This document shows positions 20,434 to 30,699 of a stretch of 40,009 nucleotides of DNA, piece after piece (the stretch's first letter is position 1; each line of letters opens with the position of its first letter). The DNA is taken from assembly GCA_003427395.1 (NCBI GenBank), contig BFEA01000119.1:2068989-2108997 (forward strand), in the 5' to 3' direction. A model generated the notes under the pieces. It was not told where the DNA came from. It saw only the letters and a list, made by a program, of their open reading frames with translations, and did not search any database. Source of the stretch: Chara braunii (taxonomy: Eukaryota; Streptophyta; Charophyceae; Charales; Characeae). A program made the translations under genes and the position numbers.

Positions 20434-20864
20434 GCGCGACTGGTAAAGTTCCTCGTCGAGCAAGTGTCATAATAGGCCCCGGTCTTGCGGCCGCCGATGC
20501 CTACCTTGCCAACAAACAACTCACCCTCAGGAGCTTTGGCCATAGTCGTCCAAGAAGCTAGCGGGTCTGATCTAGACCACTCCTCTAGCTCCTCTAAGGA
20601 TTCAGCCACATTTAACGAATAAAGGGTCGTTGGATCCGAATGTGTTTGCGGGACGGTAATGGAGTCAGTAGCTTGGGCCATCGTTGTCGACGAACGTGAT
20701 GCGACCTTCGCCTTCCAGTTGGGAGGCAGTGTTTTCTTTCTACCGTTTGTTGTGGGTTGATGTCCATGCCCTATCTTTGCCTCCAGGTCAAGGGGCCTTC
20801 TTACTAAACGAGGGAAAGTTGTGCGCGTTGATGTTGGCCTCACCCACCAACTGATTCCTGACAC
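20434..20864 (-). pseudogene. Gag-protease part of gypsy element 2, cut by module A
   Basis: On the minus strand it reads PLDLEAKIGHGHQ, then a Gag-protease linker (VPQTHSDPTTLYSLNVAESL, WTTMAKAPEGELFVGKVGIG) and GRKTGAYYDTCSTRNFTSRA. The last part equals SVFADIGSARNFINRA of element 1. Right after it, at 20,433, module A begins. The open frame runs on into the module by chance to 20,337, and those residues are not protease. The region that holds the CCHC knuckle in element 1 is deleted here. In element 1 the protease motif is DIGS, here DTCS, so both copies are damaged at the active site. Confidence 0.8.
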
Positions 20865-21065
20865 CTCAGGTACGTGGTGAGTAAGACTGGGGGGTCGTAA
20901 CGCACCCCAGGGACACAGATCAGACGCTCTGCTGCGTTTGTGGCATCCCTTACTGACTTGAATGCTCTTGAGCCCAAAGTCAGGTTCGCATCAGTGGCCT
21001 TTTGGGTCTCTTGAGGATCATGCCACCGTTCCTCCACCAGCTTAAGGAAGTCCTCCAGTTTCTAG
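20840..21065 (-). pseudogene. gag: Gag C-terminal part, gypsy element 2
   Basis: KLEDFLKLVEERWHDPQETQ, then SRAFKSVRDATNAAERLICV, PGVRYDPPVLLTTYLRCQ. This is the second half of a Ty3-type Gag (capsid). It starts abruptly near 21,065 after an in-frame stop, exactly where the N-terminal half found at 22,140-23,170 on the other strand breaks off. Confidence 0.75.
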
Positions 21066-22139
21066 TTGACTACAACTATTTTGAGGTACATTGCACCTAA
21101 CCTTATCCACCCTCTTCGACACTTCTTACCGTGAGGATGTGTGTTCTTTCTTGAGAGTCCTCTGATTGTGAGGAGTCGAGTGCGCTCAACCTTGAGAGTC
21201 GGCATTGTTCACGTGGAGCATTTGGAAGGAGAGGGCGGAGCTATTTGAAGGGCCATGGACGAAGCACTGGGTAACGATCACCATGCCAGCCCACCGGGAG
21301 TAGAGCACACATGCTTTGCTGCTTTGCCCTTTGTCTGCTCGCTGCGCTATTAGATGGGTTTTGAGGGGCATGCCAGCCCTATAAGGGAGACGAGAACCGG
21401 ACGTTTATAAATAAGCGCCGACGGGGTTACCTTCCAGTGGATGTGATCGCCGTCCTGTCTGCAACGTAAAATAATTCCTGAGGACTTCGGGGGTCGTCCT
21501 TAAACGCCTCTTGATCAGCAAGTGGTCGGTGTAAGGCTCGCTGCACGTGAGGGTAAACATTGTGCATGGCTGGCCAGCTCAGCACGACTCGGGGCACAGA
21601 GGTGGGCCGTGTGCACACCTTTACACATGCACGCTGTTCTGGATTGCTCAGGGACACTGACGTCAAGAGACCATCAAGAAGAACTAAGGGAGGGGTAGAT
21701 TTCAGGTGATAAGTTCGTGTTTAATTCCACTCTGCAAATATCCATACAAATGATTCTCTTTCTATTTTGATTAGTTAGATGTTACATCCATTGACATCTG
21801 ACAGACAATAGTAGTTAGAAATCTGCTTTCTGTTCGTGAACTAATTAATTAAAAATAGTTTCGTTCGTAGGAATCTGGACTACCTGTTGGACCCAAATTT
21901 ATATACTCTTACATAGCCACAAATTAATTATTTGTTTGTTTTTAAATCGGTCTATGCATTACGCTGCGTTAGGCATCGAGAGTGACCTAGTGCAGATTGT
22001 GTGTAGTTCCGTAGCTTATGAGCGACAGGGAGACCACTAGCGAGGACGACAGGATCTTGCGATCGACTAGACGCCCGGTAGCCCACGTGGCATTAGGATC
22101 CGAGGGTGACAGGTTACTGTTCTGCCAGCTTAGGGAGAG
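21066..22139 (+). other. Non-coding segment, possible inverted 5' leader or LTR of element 2
   Basis: No coding motif on either strand. A TATA-like TTTATAAATAAG lies at about 21,402-21,414 on the + strand, upstream of the + strand Gag N-part. If the piece 21,066-23,170 is one inverted block of element 2, this would be its LTR or leader, but I found no PBS and no second LTR to compare. The part 21,720-21,960 is AT-rich. Confidence 0.35.
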
Positions 22140-23170
22140 ATAGCAACAGCAGCGGAGAGCTAGGGCAGCAGAGGCTAGCACGGCATTCGCAAGCGAAGCC
22201 GCAGCTTCAGCAGCCATGGCCACTACTGCGCATCAGAGTTCCTAGGCCAGCAGGTCGGGGACCGTAGGGTCAACGATTGCACAGACCCTGAGTCAGTCCA
22301 CTGGCGTTATGGCAAGCCAGCCAATAGTGTTGACCCCTGAAGAGGTCGCCATACAGCAAGCCGCTATTTGCGAGGCACAACTACAGAGGGCTTTAGGGGA
22401 GATAAAAGCTTAGAAAGAGAAGATGATTAGAAGAAAAGCAAGGATGCACGGAGACAAGTGGACATTGGTGAGTTAGAGGGGATGGACCTGATGCATATTG
22501 ATGCCGATGCGAGGACCCTACGGACAGTCCCGTTAGATGTAGTTGAAATGCAGGACCACCACACGACTCTCTTATAGGACATTCAGCAGAGCTTGGCCGT
22601 GCTGGTTGGGCGATTTCAGGTAGCACCATCACCATCAGGGCCCTCCTTTTGTCCCACCGGTGACTGGGGTATCCCCATATGTCTCTCCAACATCGGTCCA
22701 AGCCGCTTCCCTAGGTATGCCGCTAACAGGAGGGTTCTCAACATGTCCTAGTGTACAGATTCCTGTATAGCCAGTCTATTCCCAACGTCCGTTGCAGGTT
22801 GCCGTAATTGGGCAGCCTGGTGTCTCGCAGCGAGCACAACCGCTCGGCACACAACCCGAACAGCAGTTAGTGCAGCAGCCTGCGCCCCAGGGTCCACAAC
22901 CCGGAGTGGGACAGGTACCGGAACAAGGTCAGTGGGTTCCAAAGACTGCCATCGCCGCTCCTAAGCCTTTCTTAGGGGATAAGACGGGCGAAGATCTTGA
23001 CACTTGGTTAAGGTCAGTGCTAGTCTATGTCAAGTGTAAGTTAACCTTGCCGCACGAGGAAGTGCTTGTGGCTGCCTCCTATCTTGAGGGGAGCGCAGCA
23101 AGATGGTTGAGTGGGTTAGTGCAGCTACAGGGGTACGGTCATGACTTCCGCGCTTATTCTTACCAAATGA
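22140..23170 (+). pseudogene. gag: Gag N-terminal part, inverted relative to the rest of gypsy element 2
   Basis: An Ala/Gln-rich N-terminus (AAEASTAFASEAAASAAM, VLTPEEVAIQQAAICEAQ) leads through stops and frame changes to GQWVPKTAIAAPKPFLGDKT, GEDLDTWLRSVLVYVKCKLT, LPHEEVLVAASYLEGSAARW, LSGLVQLQGYGHDF. This is the capsid N-half of a gypsy Gag. It stops at about 23,170, while its natural continuation (KLEDFLKLVEERW) starts at 21,065 on the opposite strand. At least two stops and one frameshift lie before 22,792. Confidence 0.75.
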
Positions 23171-23299
23171 CATGATGCCGATTGTGATGACCAATCTCTG
23201 CTTCAACACAATCAGCATTACACCGCCGTTCCACCTCAGCATCAATCGCACATCAGATAGTTCTCATCACACTGCTAACACCCAGTAATCACCACATAG

Positions 23300-24481
23300 T
23301 GTTACATGTTGCGCTTGCCTGAAAGCCTGAAAACAAGGGCCTACAGGCCCTGGCCTTCCAGACCCCGAGTCTTTTCAGCTTGAAACGGAGGGCCATTTTC
23401 AGGCCCTCATAAGATCGACTTGCCCTGAAACTTATGCACCAAACCAGGGTTTTAGCACAGGCCATTTTGGGCCTGTTTTCAAGACAACCCTTGTTTGAGC
23501 TTCAACACCAGGGTCTGGCACGTTTTGGCATTGCGAAGAGCAGCCTTTGGATAGGCCAATGCTATATAAGACTAGCCCGCCCTGCTGGCTGCAGGTAGTT
23601 CATAGGGACTTTCCAAGCACTTCACGGGCAGTTCAGGAGGCAGGATGTAGTTTCAGGATTCGGCAGCAGCACTCTGGAGGAGCGCTGCAGTAGTAGTAGT
23701 GCTAGCAGTAGTCTTCACCGCTGGGCGCTAGTAGCGTTAATAGTATTCTTCAGCGTTGGGCGCTATTAGAAGCTAGAGTAGTACTAGAGAGAGAGAGAGA
23801 TTGGGCGGAGGCCAGGGAGACTTACGTGCAGCGCCATTGTTCCAGCTTCGTCTTCGAGGTACCTGCAACACGGCGCCATCTTCACAGATTAGTACGTGGC
23901 ACATGAGAGAGAGAGAGAGAGTGAGTTCTTCTTCCTCCTCTCAGTCCACCATCTCCCTCTCACCCTCTCGCTACCTAACTTCACTGCATTAGCAGACTAC
24001 GAGAGAGCGGGCCTGGTGACATTTGGATCCAGACTCGACATTTGGCTTCAGACATTTGACGAGGGATTATCGGGGACTTGTAATGAAGACTTGGTGTTCA
24101 CAACATTCCCATCTTCCCCCTTCTTCTTCGTCTGTGTATGGTCTGGACCTGGCGCATTCTTCCTGTGTGTAGCACCAGGCCCCTTTCACAGCTTGTGATG
24201 AGGATGTTGTATGTTTGGTCTGTATTGCAACATTGATTGGGCTAGTCATTGGTATTTTAGCATTCTGTTGCGCTGTCTTGCACTACGTGAGACAGGTCAG
24301 TCCCGGTCAGGTCAGGGCTTATATCTAGTTCTTCCGCTGCGCCACAAGGCATCATTTTGTATGTATCAGGATGTACATTGCTTGTTGAGTTTTCACGAGC
24401 ACTGCATTGTCCATTCAGTCCTTTTCATCACATTGAGGATCCTTGGCTATTCTTATACATTGCCCAACTAGGCATGTAACA
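23300..24481 (+). mobile_element. 5' LTR of gypsy element 3
   Basis: The LTR is 1,182 bp and begins TGTTACATG and ends CATGTAACA, a perfect 9-bp terminal inverted repeat with TG...CA. The TATA box TATATAAG is at 23,563-23,570, so transcription would start near 23,595. The U3 part repeats GGCC-TTTTCAGGCC-type motifs. From 23,340 to about 24,210 it matches 38,100-39,010 base for base at most positions. Compared with the 3' copy it lacks about 45 bp near its start. The five bases before it are CATAG; the matching target copy cannot be seen because the 3' LTR is cut. Confidence 0.9.
23563..23570 (+). promoter_or_regulatory. TATA box of the element 3 LTR
   Basis: TATATAAG stands 263 bases into the LTR, and the same box is at 38,334-38,341 in the 3' copy. 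The surrounding sequence, from GGCATTG to the GGCAGGTAG-like start region, is conserved between both LTRs, as expected for a promoter core. Confidence 0.65.
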
Positions 24482-24483
24482 GT

Positions 24484-24495
24484 TGGTATCGGAAC
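24484..24495 (+). other. Primer-binding site of gypsy element 3
   Basis: TGGTATCGGAAC lies two bases behind the LTR end. It differs at two positions from the complement of the initiator-Met tRNA 3' end (TGGTATCAGAGC), the usual primer of plant gypsy and copia elements. Position and match make it a PBS; the two changes may be decay or a different tRNA. Confidence 0.75.
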
Positions 24496-24904
24496 ACTGC
24501 ATGTGAATCAGGACAACCTGATCTGACACGTGTGCGAAAACTAAGTAGTTAATTAGTTTTTATTGATTGATTGATTAGAGCATACTAATTAGCCCCCAAA
24601 ATCACGATTTTGACCTCGTTGTCGAAAATCATTTTTTTTTTTTTCTTGGATTTTGTTTTCCCGCTATTTTCTATTGTGGAAAATTGCAATAGCGTAACAC
24701 CTCAAAATTTTCGTTCTCGTTTTGCTTCTGAAAATTCAAAATATCGTTGTTGGAAATCCGGAATATCTTTTTTTTGAAAATTTCGTTTTCCTTTTGCAAT
24801 TTTTTGTTATTTGGAAATCCAGAATTTTTTTTTTCGAAATTCGTTTTTTTTTTTTAACGGTACGAGAAATTCCTCTTGCAGTTATCATTCTCCAAACTGA
24901 GCGT
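24496..24904 (+). other. 5' leader of gypsy element 3, first part
   Basis: AT-rich, with long T runs and repeated ATTTTTTT-CGAAA and GGAAATCC(A/G)GAAT motifs (24,755-24,840). It stops at GCGT (24,901-24,904) where module B begins. The T-rich style continues behind the module at 32,481-32,700, which supports one leader split by the module. Confidence 0.65.
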
Positions 24905-25607
24905 TGTCGAGCGCATCGGTCCGGCACCGCATAGGGCAGCGCGGGATCCTCCCGGCCGCGTCACGCAGGAGTTGGTCTAAATCCTCGTCGCGAATATACA
25001 TGGAGCTTCCGCAAGCTGCTCCGGCCGAGTGCGCCAGCCATACCTCTCACGAGCCCCTATTACAGGATAGGGCCTACGTGAGGCGCGACTTACCTCCACC
25101 TTACGAGAGTTGTCACCTCCCTTCGGTGGGCGTATTCCCGCCGAGCTACCAGTCCACAATACGAAAGCTGATCAGTTGCAATCGCAGAGGTGGACCAGCC
25201 AAGGGCGTTTCTCGTTCGCTGTAGCATAGGGGGTACGTGCGGTACTACGCCTCTATCGAACCCGCACGCGAATCGGCATCTTGGGGGGTTGAGGTCCCAA
25301 GCGCGACTCATCGCCAGTCGACTGGGACGTATCCCACACGCCACGCGCACACCACTATAAAGATAATAAAAATATAAAAACACACACACATACATACATA
25401 TACAAAACGACAGAGGACAAACAGCGCAACAACACTCCTAGTCCCTTAGTAGACATCCCATAACTGTATGATGCGGGAATCGGATAGGCGTCACGCGCGA
25501 GACTTAGTATAAAGCCGCGCGGACACAGGGCTAACTCATGTCGACTCGCAATGCAAGCGTACGTAAGCGGTCGCAATGATGGCGTACAATGTACAAAGAC
25601 GGTTAAC

Positions 25608-25972
25608 GGGGGCCCAAATATTCGCCGTTTTCGTTGGCAATTGCGGTGCGAATTTCATCAAAATTTTTAAAAAGAAACGATATGAGACCATAGTGCAAAC
25701 ATCAAAAAAGGAAACAGGCCAAAAAAAATGAAAAAACAAAACAAAAAAACACTATGAAACCCTAACACAAAAACACTGTCCGAGTTAAAATGAAGCGTCC
25801 AACGAATTGAACAAAATGCCGACATTTTCATTATTGATCCAAACATGTCAAAACTGCACACATGAAGTACCCTAAAGCACATATATATCACACAAAAAGA
25901 AAAACAAGAAAAAAAGCAAAAAATCAGCACAATATGACAACTCGGTGCAAAATTCGTTGAAAATAACGCCCC
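25608..25972. mobile_element. MITE-like insertion in module B
   Basis: The 365-bp AT-rich piece begins GGGGGCCCAAAT and ends ATAACGCCCC, with short imperfect terminal inverted repeats. GGTTAAC stands on both sides (25,601-25,607 and 25,974-25,980), a 7-bp exact target copy (8 bp with one mismatch). Similar CGGTGCGAATTTCATC and CGGTGCAAAATTCGTT motifs lie near both ends. The matching place in module A (about 19,750-19,800) has no such piece, which is the empty site. The target size suggests a hAT-like family, with low certainty. Confidence 0.65.
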
Positions 25973-27106
25973 TGGTTAACCACGTGTGAGTATGTAGTAC
26001 CCATACTCATGCGATCCTCGTTAATCTCGAGGGTCGCGTTCGACACTCAAGTGTCGGCTGACCCGCGCCTTGAGGGACTTATCTCTCGACGTTGGACAAC
26101 CCGAAGTGTGGTTGAGAACCACACCCTCTTCTGCACCCTGCGGAGAGTGGGAGGTACACAGGTTCATACCTGTGGTGGCAATCGTCTTTTATGGCCCTGG
26201 AGACCAACTCCTTCACCTAGGGCCTGGAGAGAAATCAAGGGGTTTGACTTTGACAGCCAACGATAGAAATTCTAAAAAGCAAAGGATAGAAGAGGATATC
26301 CCTTCTCTCTCTAAAACATAATCTACTTAACCCTTACGCGTGGTCACAGTAGGTCGCGTGAAACACTCAAGACATGTGTTTTCATATATATAAAAAGGTT
26401 ATAAATATGTGACGATCACTTCTCACAATTACAGTGGGGCTCCTCTCAGCCATAAATATATGTATGTGAGCGCAGACAGTCAAATCCAAAGTTCGAATCA
26501 CCAAACATACATGCAATCACATCGAAGATTCAACCAAAAAGTCCATGGACTACGCGGGGTCAAATTCAACCATTCCCTGCACTTAGCCATACAAGCCTCA
26601 CTCTTGTGCAACTCCTCAAAATAAAATACTGGGTACTTTTCTTTAAATGGTCATTCAAATAAAGTCCGGGCGAAAACACAACAAAACAGTTCAAATCACA
26701 AGGCTAAAGCCTTTAGGTTGAGTGGCAGAAGTGGATTGGAGTTGAATCTTAAGCTGACGAATCGGCAACCGACCTGTTATCAATGATAACAGAAGATGAT
26801 CCTCTTAAGATCAAATTGAATCTAGCCCAAATCCTGAATTGATCGATCGAGAAGACCTGTTACACAAGACAGGCCAACCCCCAAGCTAAGTTTATAAGTC
26901 CATGGAGAATAATCTCCATATTACGATCTTGTTCAAAATCATTCTATTCAACTAAGCCTAAGCCTAACTCTAAGCAAGTGTCGAAAGAAAGGTAGACCTT
27001 GGCAAAATTTCCTCTATACAGAGTGGATTTCCAGGATCGCCACCTGTCAAAATATATTCTATCTCCTTTTAAACTAAGAAATATATTCTATCTCCTTAAA
27101 CTAAGA

Positions 27107-27660
27107 AAATTTCGGCAGCGTTTCTCGTAGGAAAAGTGCCTTTGCATAATTTATACTAACTCAAATATGAAAACAAAAGCAATCTCTTACTCTGGAAAGT
27201 CAAAATTTGTCTAACTCCTTGAATTAGTAAAAATTTGGGCAGCACTTCCTTTAGAAAGGCAAACTTCCCATATTTATACTAAGTCGGATATGAACTCAGA
27301 AACAAAACCTGAGTTCAACTAAGACAAATTTAACTAACTCCTTAGATTTGTAGAAATTTCGGCAGCGCTTCCCGTAGGAAAAGTGTCATTCCAAGATTTA
27401 TACAAAGCTAAGTTCAGAATCTTAAATGATTTTGACTCCTCAAGGTCTGATTTTGTCTAACTCCCTGAATTAGCAAAAAATTGGGCAGCACTCCCTTTAA
27501 AAAAGGAGGTTTTCCAAATTTTTACTAAGCCAAAAAGTTAGAAAAACTAGACCCTGAAAAAGACAAAATCTGACTAACTCCTTGGGTTTGTAGAAATTTC
27601 GGCAGCGCTTCCCATAGACAAAGTGGCTTACCAAGATTTATACAAGACCAACTATAATAA
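27107..27660 (+). repeat. H2 compound-hairpin array in module B, alternating forms a-b-a-b-a
   Basis: Form a (AAATTTCGGCAGCG) starts at 27,107, 27,354 and 27,594. Form b (AAATTTGGGCAGCA or close) starts at 27,231 and 27,478. The unit is thus about 120 bp and the two-form period 240-247 bp. In form b, AAATTTGGG (27,231-27,239) pairs with CCCATATTT (27,267-27,275, one mismatch) around the inner hairpin CCTTT-AG-AAAGG (27,248-27,259). In form a, an inner CTTCCCGTAGGAAAAG-type hairpin is kept. Between units stand ACTAACTCCTT and GACAAAATCTG-like spacers. Confidence 0.82.
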
Positions 27661-27934
27661 AAGATCTCAGGAAATGCAGAAATTGACCTAAGTAAAAAAA
27701 AAAACTTAGCTCAGAAAAAATGCAGGAATTGAAACTAACTCCTATGGCTCTAGCACGTGGCGAGCAACTAAAGCAACTACCTATCAAACGGAAACTCAGA
27801 TTAAGTATTAATCTCACTCAGCCACATGCAAGCCAAACCACAAAGGTAAGTACTCTCACCATCCCCAAGTCAACCTGGACAAACAATAGTTCGTAGTTTT
27901 TCAATGATTTACCCCTTTATACCCATAAGGCATA

Positions 27935-28650
27935 AAGCTAGACCACCCGAACTTATGGGAACCTGCCTAGCTTAGCCATATAATATACACACATTGGGCA
28001 CAACAACGTTTCTCTTCTTTGGGCATATGATTAGGCCACCCTAGTCGCCCTGAATTGTTTAAGTATCCCAACTTTATATAGTTATTTCTAGTCTTTTGAG
28101 GTAGCATATAACTGAACCGATCATCTTCAGCTCAAGATTCAGCCTGCCCCTTCGTACCACAAGTTTATTCTTAATTAGTATTCTCTTTAGTTTGTGATAA
28201 GCTATAGTCAGACCACCCAAACTTATGGAACCTTGTCTGACTAGCCTGTTCATAGATATAATAATAGTAAAGTATAGCCACATTATAACCTTCTAGTACC
28301 AGCATGTGCGAGGCGTTGGACCAAGACCACCCAAACTTATGAAACATGTCTTGGTCCTCAGCCTGGTTCATTTCTCTTAAAGCCAAAACAGGAAGAGGCC
28401 GAGCCACCCAAACTTATGGAACATGCTCAGACCTCCTCGTTCAGAACCAAAAAAAACTGAAAGAAAACCTAAAGTAAACAAGGCGACCAAGCCACCCAAA
28501 CTTATGGAACATGCTTTGGTCCCTGAAAGTCATTCACATTCAACCCTCACAAGTCAGAGCAACCAGACCACCCAAACTTATGGGAACCTGTCTGGTCCTT
28601 CAGGCAATCCAAAATAAAAATAACATTAGGCCCTCGAAACTTATGGAGAC
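27935..28650 (+). repeat. H1 hairpin array in module B: conserved loop, covarying stems
   Basis: Six good units and one decayed unit share the loop core CACCCAAACTTATGGAAC (20-21 nt). Stems: AAGCTAG (27,935-27,941) with CTAGCTT (27,967-27,973); TAGTCAGAC (28,205-28,213) with GTCTGACTA (28,235-28,243), perfect; GGACCAAGAC (28,318-28,327) with GTCTTGGTCC (28,348-28,357), perfect; GAGGCCGAGC with GCTCAGACCTC (28,395-28,435, bulged); GACCAAGC (28,485-28,492) with GCTTTGGTC (28,513-28,521, one bulge); ACCAGAC (28,562-28,568) with GTCTGGT (28,590-28,596), perfect. A decayed unit is at 28,625-28,660. A shortened unit lacking the loop is at 28,030-28,050, where module A still has the full hairpin. 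Confidence 0.87.
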
Positions 28651-28859
28651 TCTCCCAGCCTTTGGTTGACCCAGTCAAGCTCAGACAATATAACCTTCCT
28701 TCCATCCTTCCCCCAGATACAATACCACAGTCCGCTTAGTCAAACAATGAAACTGAAAATGACATTGCACATACATTTCTTTACTTAATCTGGTTTATGT
28801 CCTGAAGTCAAACTGAATGAATACAAGTATGGGTTATAATCAGATCTATAGAAGGAAAG

Positions 28860-29150
28860 CAATGGTTACCTTTCAGTTCCCTGCCTCCAGAACTTTTGAG
28901 TTTCGGCAGAGCTCCCACAATCGGTGGGCCGACTCCCCACATAGTCCTGCTGCGGTCCTACGGGTTGCAATCCCGCTTGCCGCCTTCCTCTCAGAATTGG
29001 ACTACACTTAGAGTAAGAAAGGCAGAAGAAGATAGATTTGAGTCTCTCGGATACAAGAGAGGTGCTCTCAGACTCGCATGAGAGGGCCTTGTTTCCTTGA
29101 TGCTCTTGAGGGCCCCGCAATGGTGGCCAACGTAACAGCTTGGTCAACGA
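28860..29150 (-). repeat. Well conserved segment shared by both modules
   Basis: The reverse complement matches 15,190-15,510: TTGCGGGGCCCTCGGGCG-like sequence against CATTGCGGGGCCCTCAAGAG, CTCTCATGCGAGTCTGAG, GAAGGCGGCAAGCGGGATTG and GACTCCCCAC can be recognised in both. Short frames run over it in both copies, but they differ by shifts, so I do not call a gene. Confidence 0.65.
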
Positions 29151-30570
29151 TAATCAAATCGCCGCCTGTTTGCCTCCTGACGATTTTTTCAATTCTCAGC
29201 AATAACGCCCTATAGAATGACTAAGGCACTCCGCCAGGCTCATAGCTCCAAACTGTATTAACCATGGGTGAGTTCGCAGCCTCGCAGCTTGCCGACGGCT
29301 AGCTCCACCACTAGGATAAATAGTGCACTAGCCAGCTGATAAACTGCAGTATCCACAATCTCACCCCTCGCCTCCCCAAGTCCATGTGACTCATCCAAGC
29401 AATTGAACGTGCGTAAAATGGGGCATCAGCGCTGGCAAGGAACTCGACAAACTTGTCGCAATGGTCATACGGACCGCACATGCAGAGATTGGAGCAAGGC
29501 ATCGGGGCCAGACCGTGGAGTTTAGAATACGTGGAGTTTAGAATACTAATGAAACTAACCAACATCAGGGAGCAATGCAAGCATACGTGGCTATGTCGAG
29601 CACACCCGCTCCTTCCCTCTATACGACTGTTACTAACGTCGTTTGCTACTAACGTCGTTTGCTACTAACGTCGTTCGCACACTTGAGCTCCCGTGCAGTA
29701 CCGTGTCATACTCTGGTTATTGTAATATGATGTTACCCGACTATTAATCCGGCCAGGCTCCCAGAGTGGTTAGGCTAGTGGGTGAGACGAGTGAAACCCG
29801 TAACAGGACCATGGTCCTAACGATGAGCATAACGCTGGTATAATGACTGCCACCAGGTGAAGGCTGCCACCAGGATTACAGAAGAAAGACAGGGCAAGGC
29901 GAACAGCATAGTCCTTAACCAAACGGCTACCGGGGAGAGCCTGATGAAGTCGCATGTGATGACAACTATAGGCTCTTACTTACGTATCCGCCAGTCGAAT
30001 GGCACAAGAATGGCTGCACAGCTCGATGGGAAGTACGAGCTCGGCCGTAATCACAGACTTGCTCGATTACCTGTAGAATGTGCAGATTGAGAAAGAAACT
30101 TGTGCTGAAACACGGAAAGATACATGCAGTGTTAAAGTCCCTCCCGCTAACACTGCAGGCCGCACGCCAGAGCAAAAACTAGTGTTAGTATCGTGTTTAC
30201 TATACCCGAAAACCTTGACTTAGCCCTTATTTCGTTGTTCGGTTCTATAGCGACCCGGACGAGATATCCAGCTAGTGCCCATCTCATTACCAATTTGAGG
30301 CCGCCATGGCCCGAAACCCCCGTCTGTTATGCCTCGAAAACTATACTCTAGCACCGAAAACTAACTTCTCAGTCTATATCACCCTCCCCCAAAACCTTTG
30401 AAATCGCCTTCTATTCTGTCGAAAACGACTAAGAATCGAAAGAGTTGTACCTCTTTGAGTGCGCTTTGTCAGCTACACCTTCGCTTTCGTTGAAAGTACC
30501 CGGCGCGAATTTGTGCCTAGGTGCACTGCCACTTACCATACTTCTCTCATGCGTCGCCATTATGGTGAGT

Positions 30571-30592
30571 CCTCTCTCTCTCTCTCTCTCTT
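30571..30592 (+). repeat. (CT)n run in module B
   Basis: CT dinucleotide run directly behind GGTGAGTC; module A has the complementary GA run at 14,035-14,060. The shared position supports a common ancestor of the two modules. Confidence 0.8.
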
Positions 30593-30699
30593 TGTGCGTT
30601 TGCTCCGCTCGTTGTCCGCCACCGACCGATCGTTGCTTCTCTTCTGATTTTCCCATTCGTCCTCAGCCCCTAACACTTACCTCGTCGAACCCACTATCC

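Noticed and set aside
27935-28650. CRISPR-like array
   Set aside because: Repeat and spacer lengths are irregular, the variable parts are self-complementary stems, no cas genes are present, and the setting is eukaryotic.
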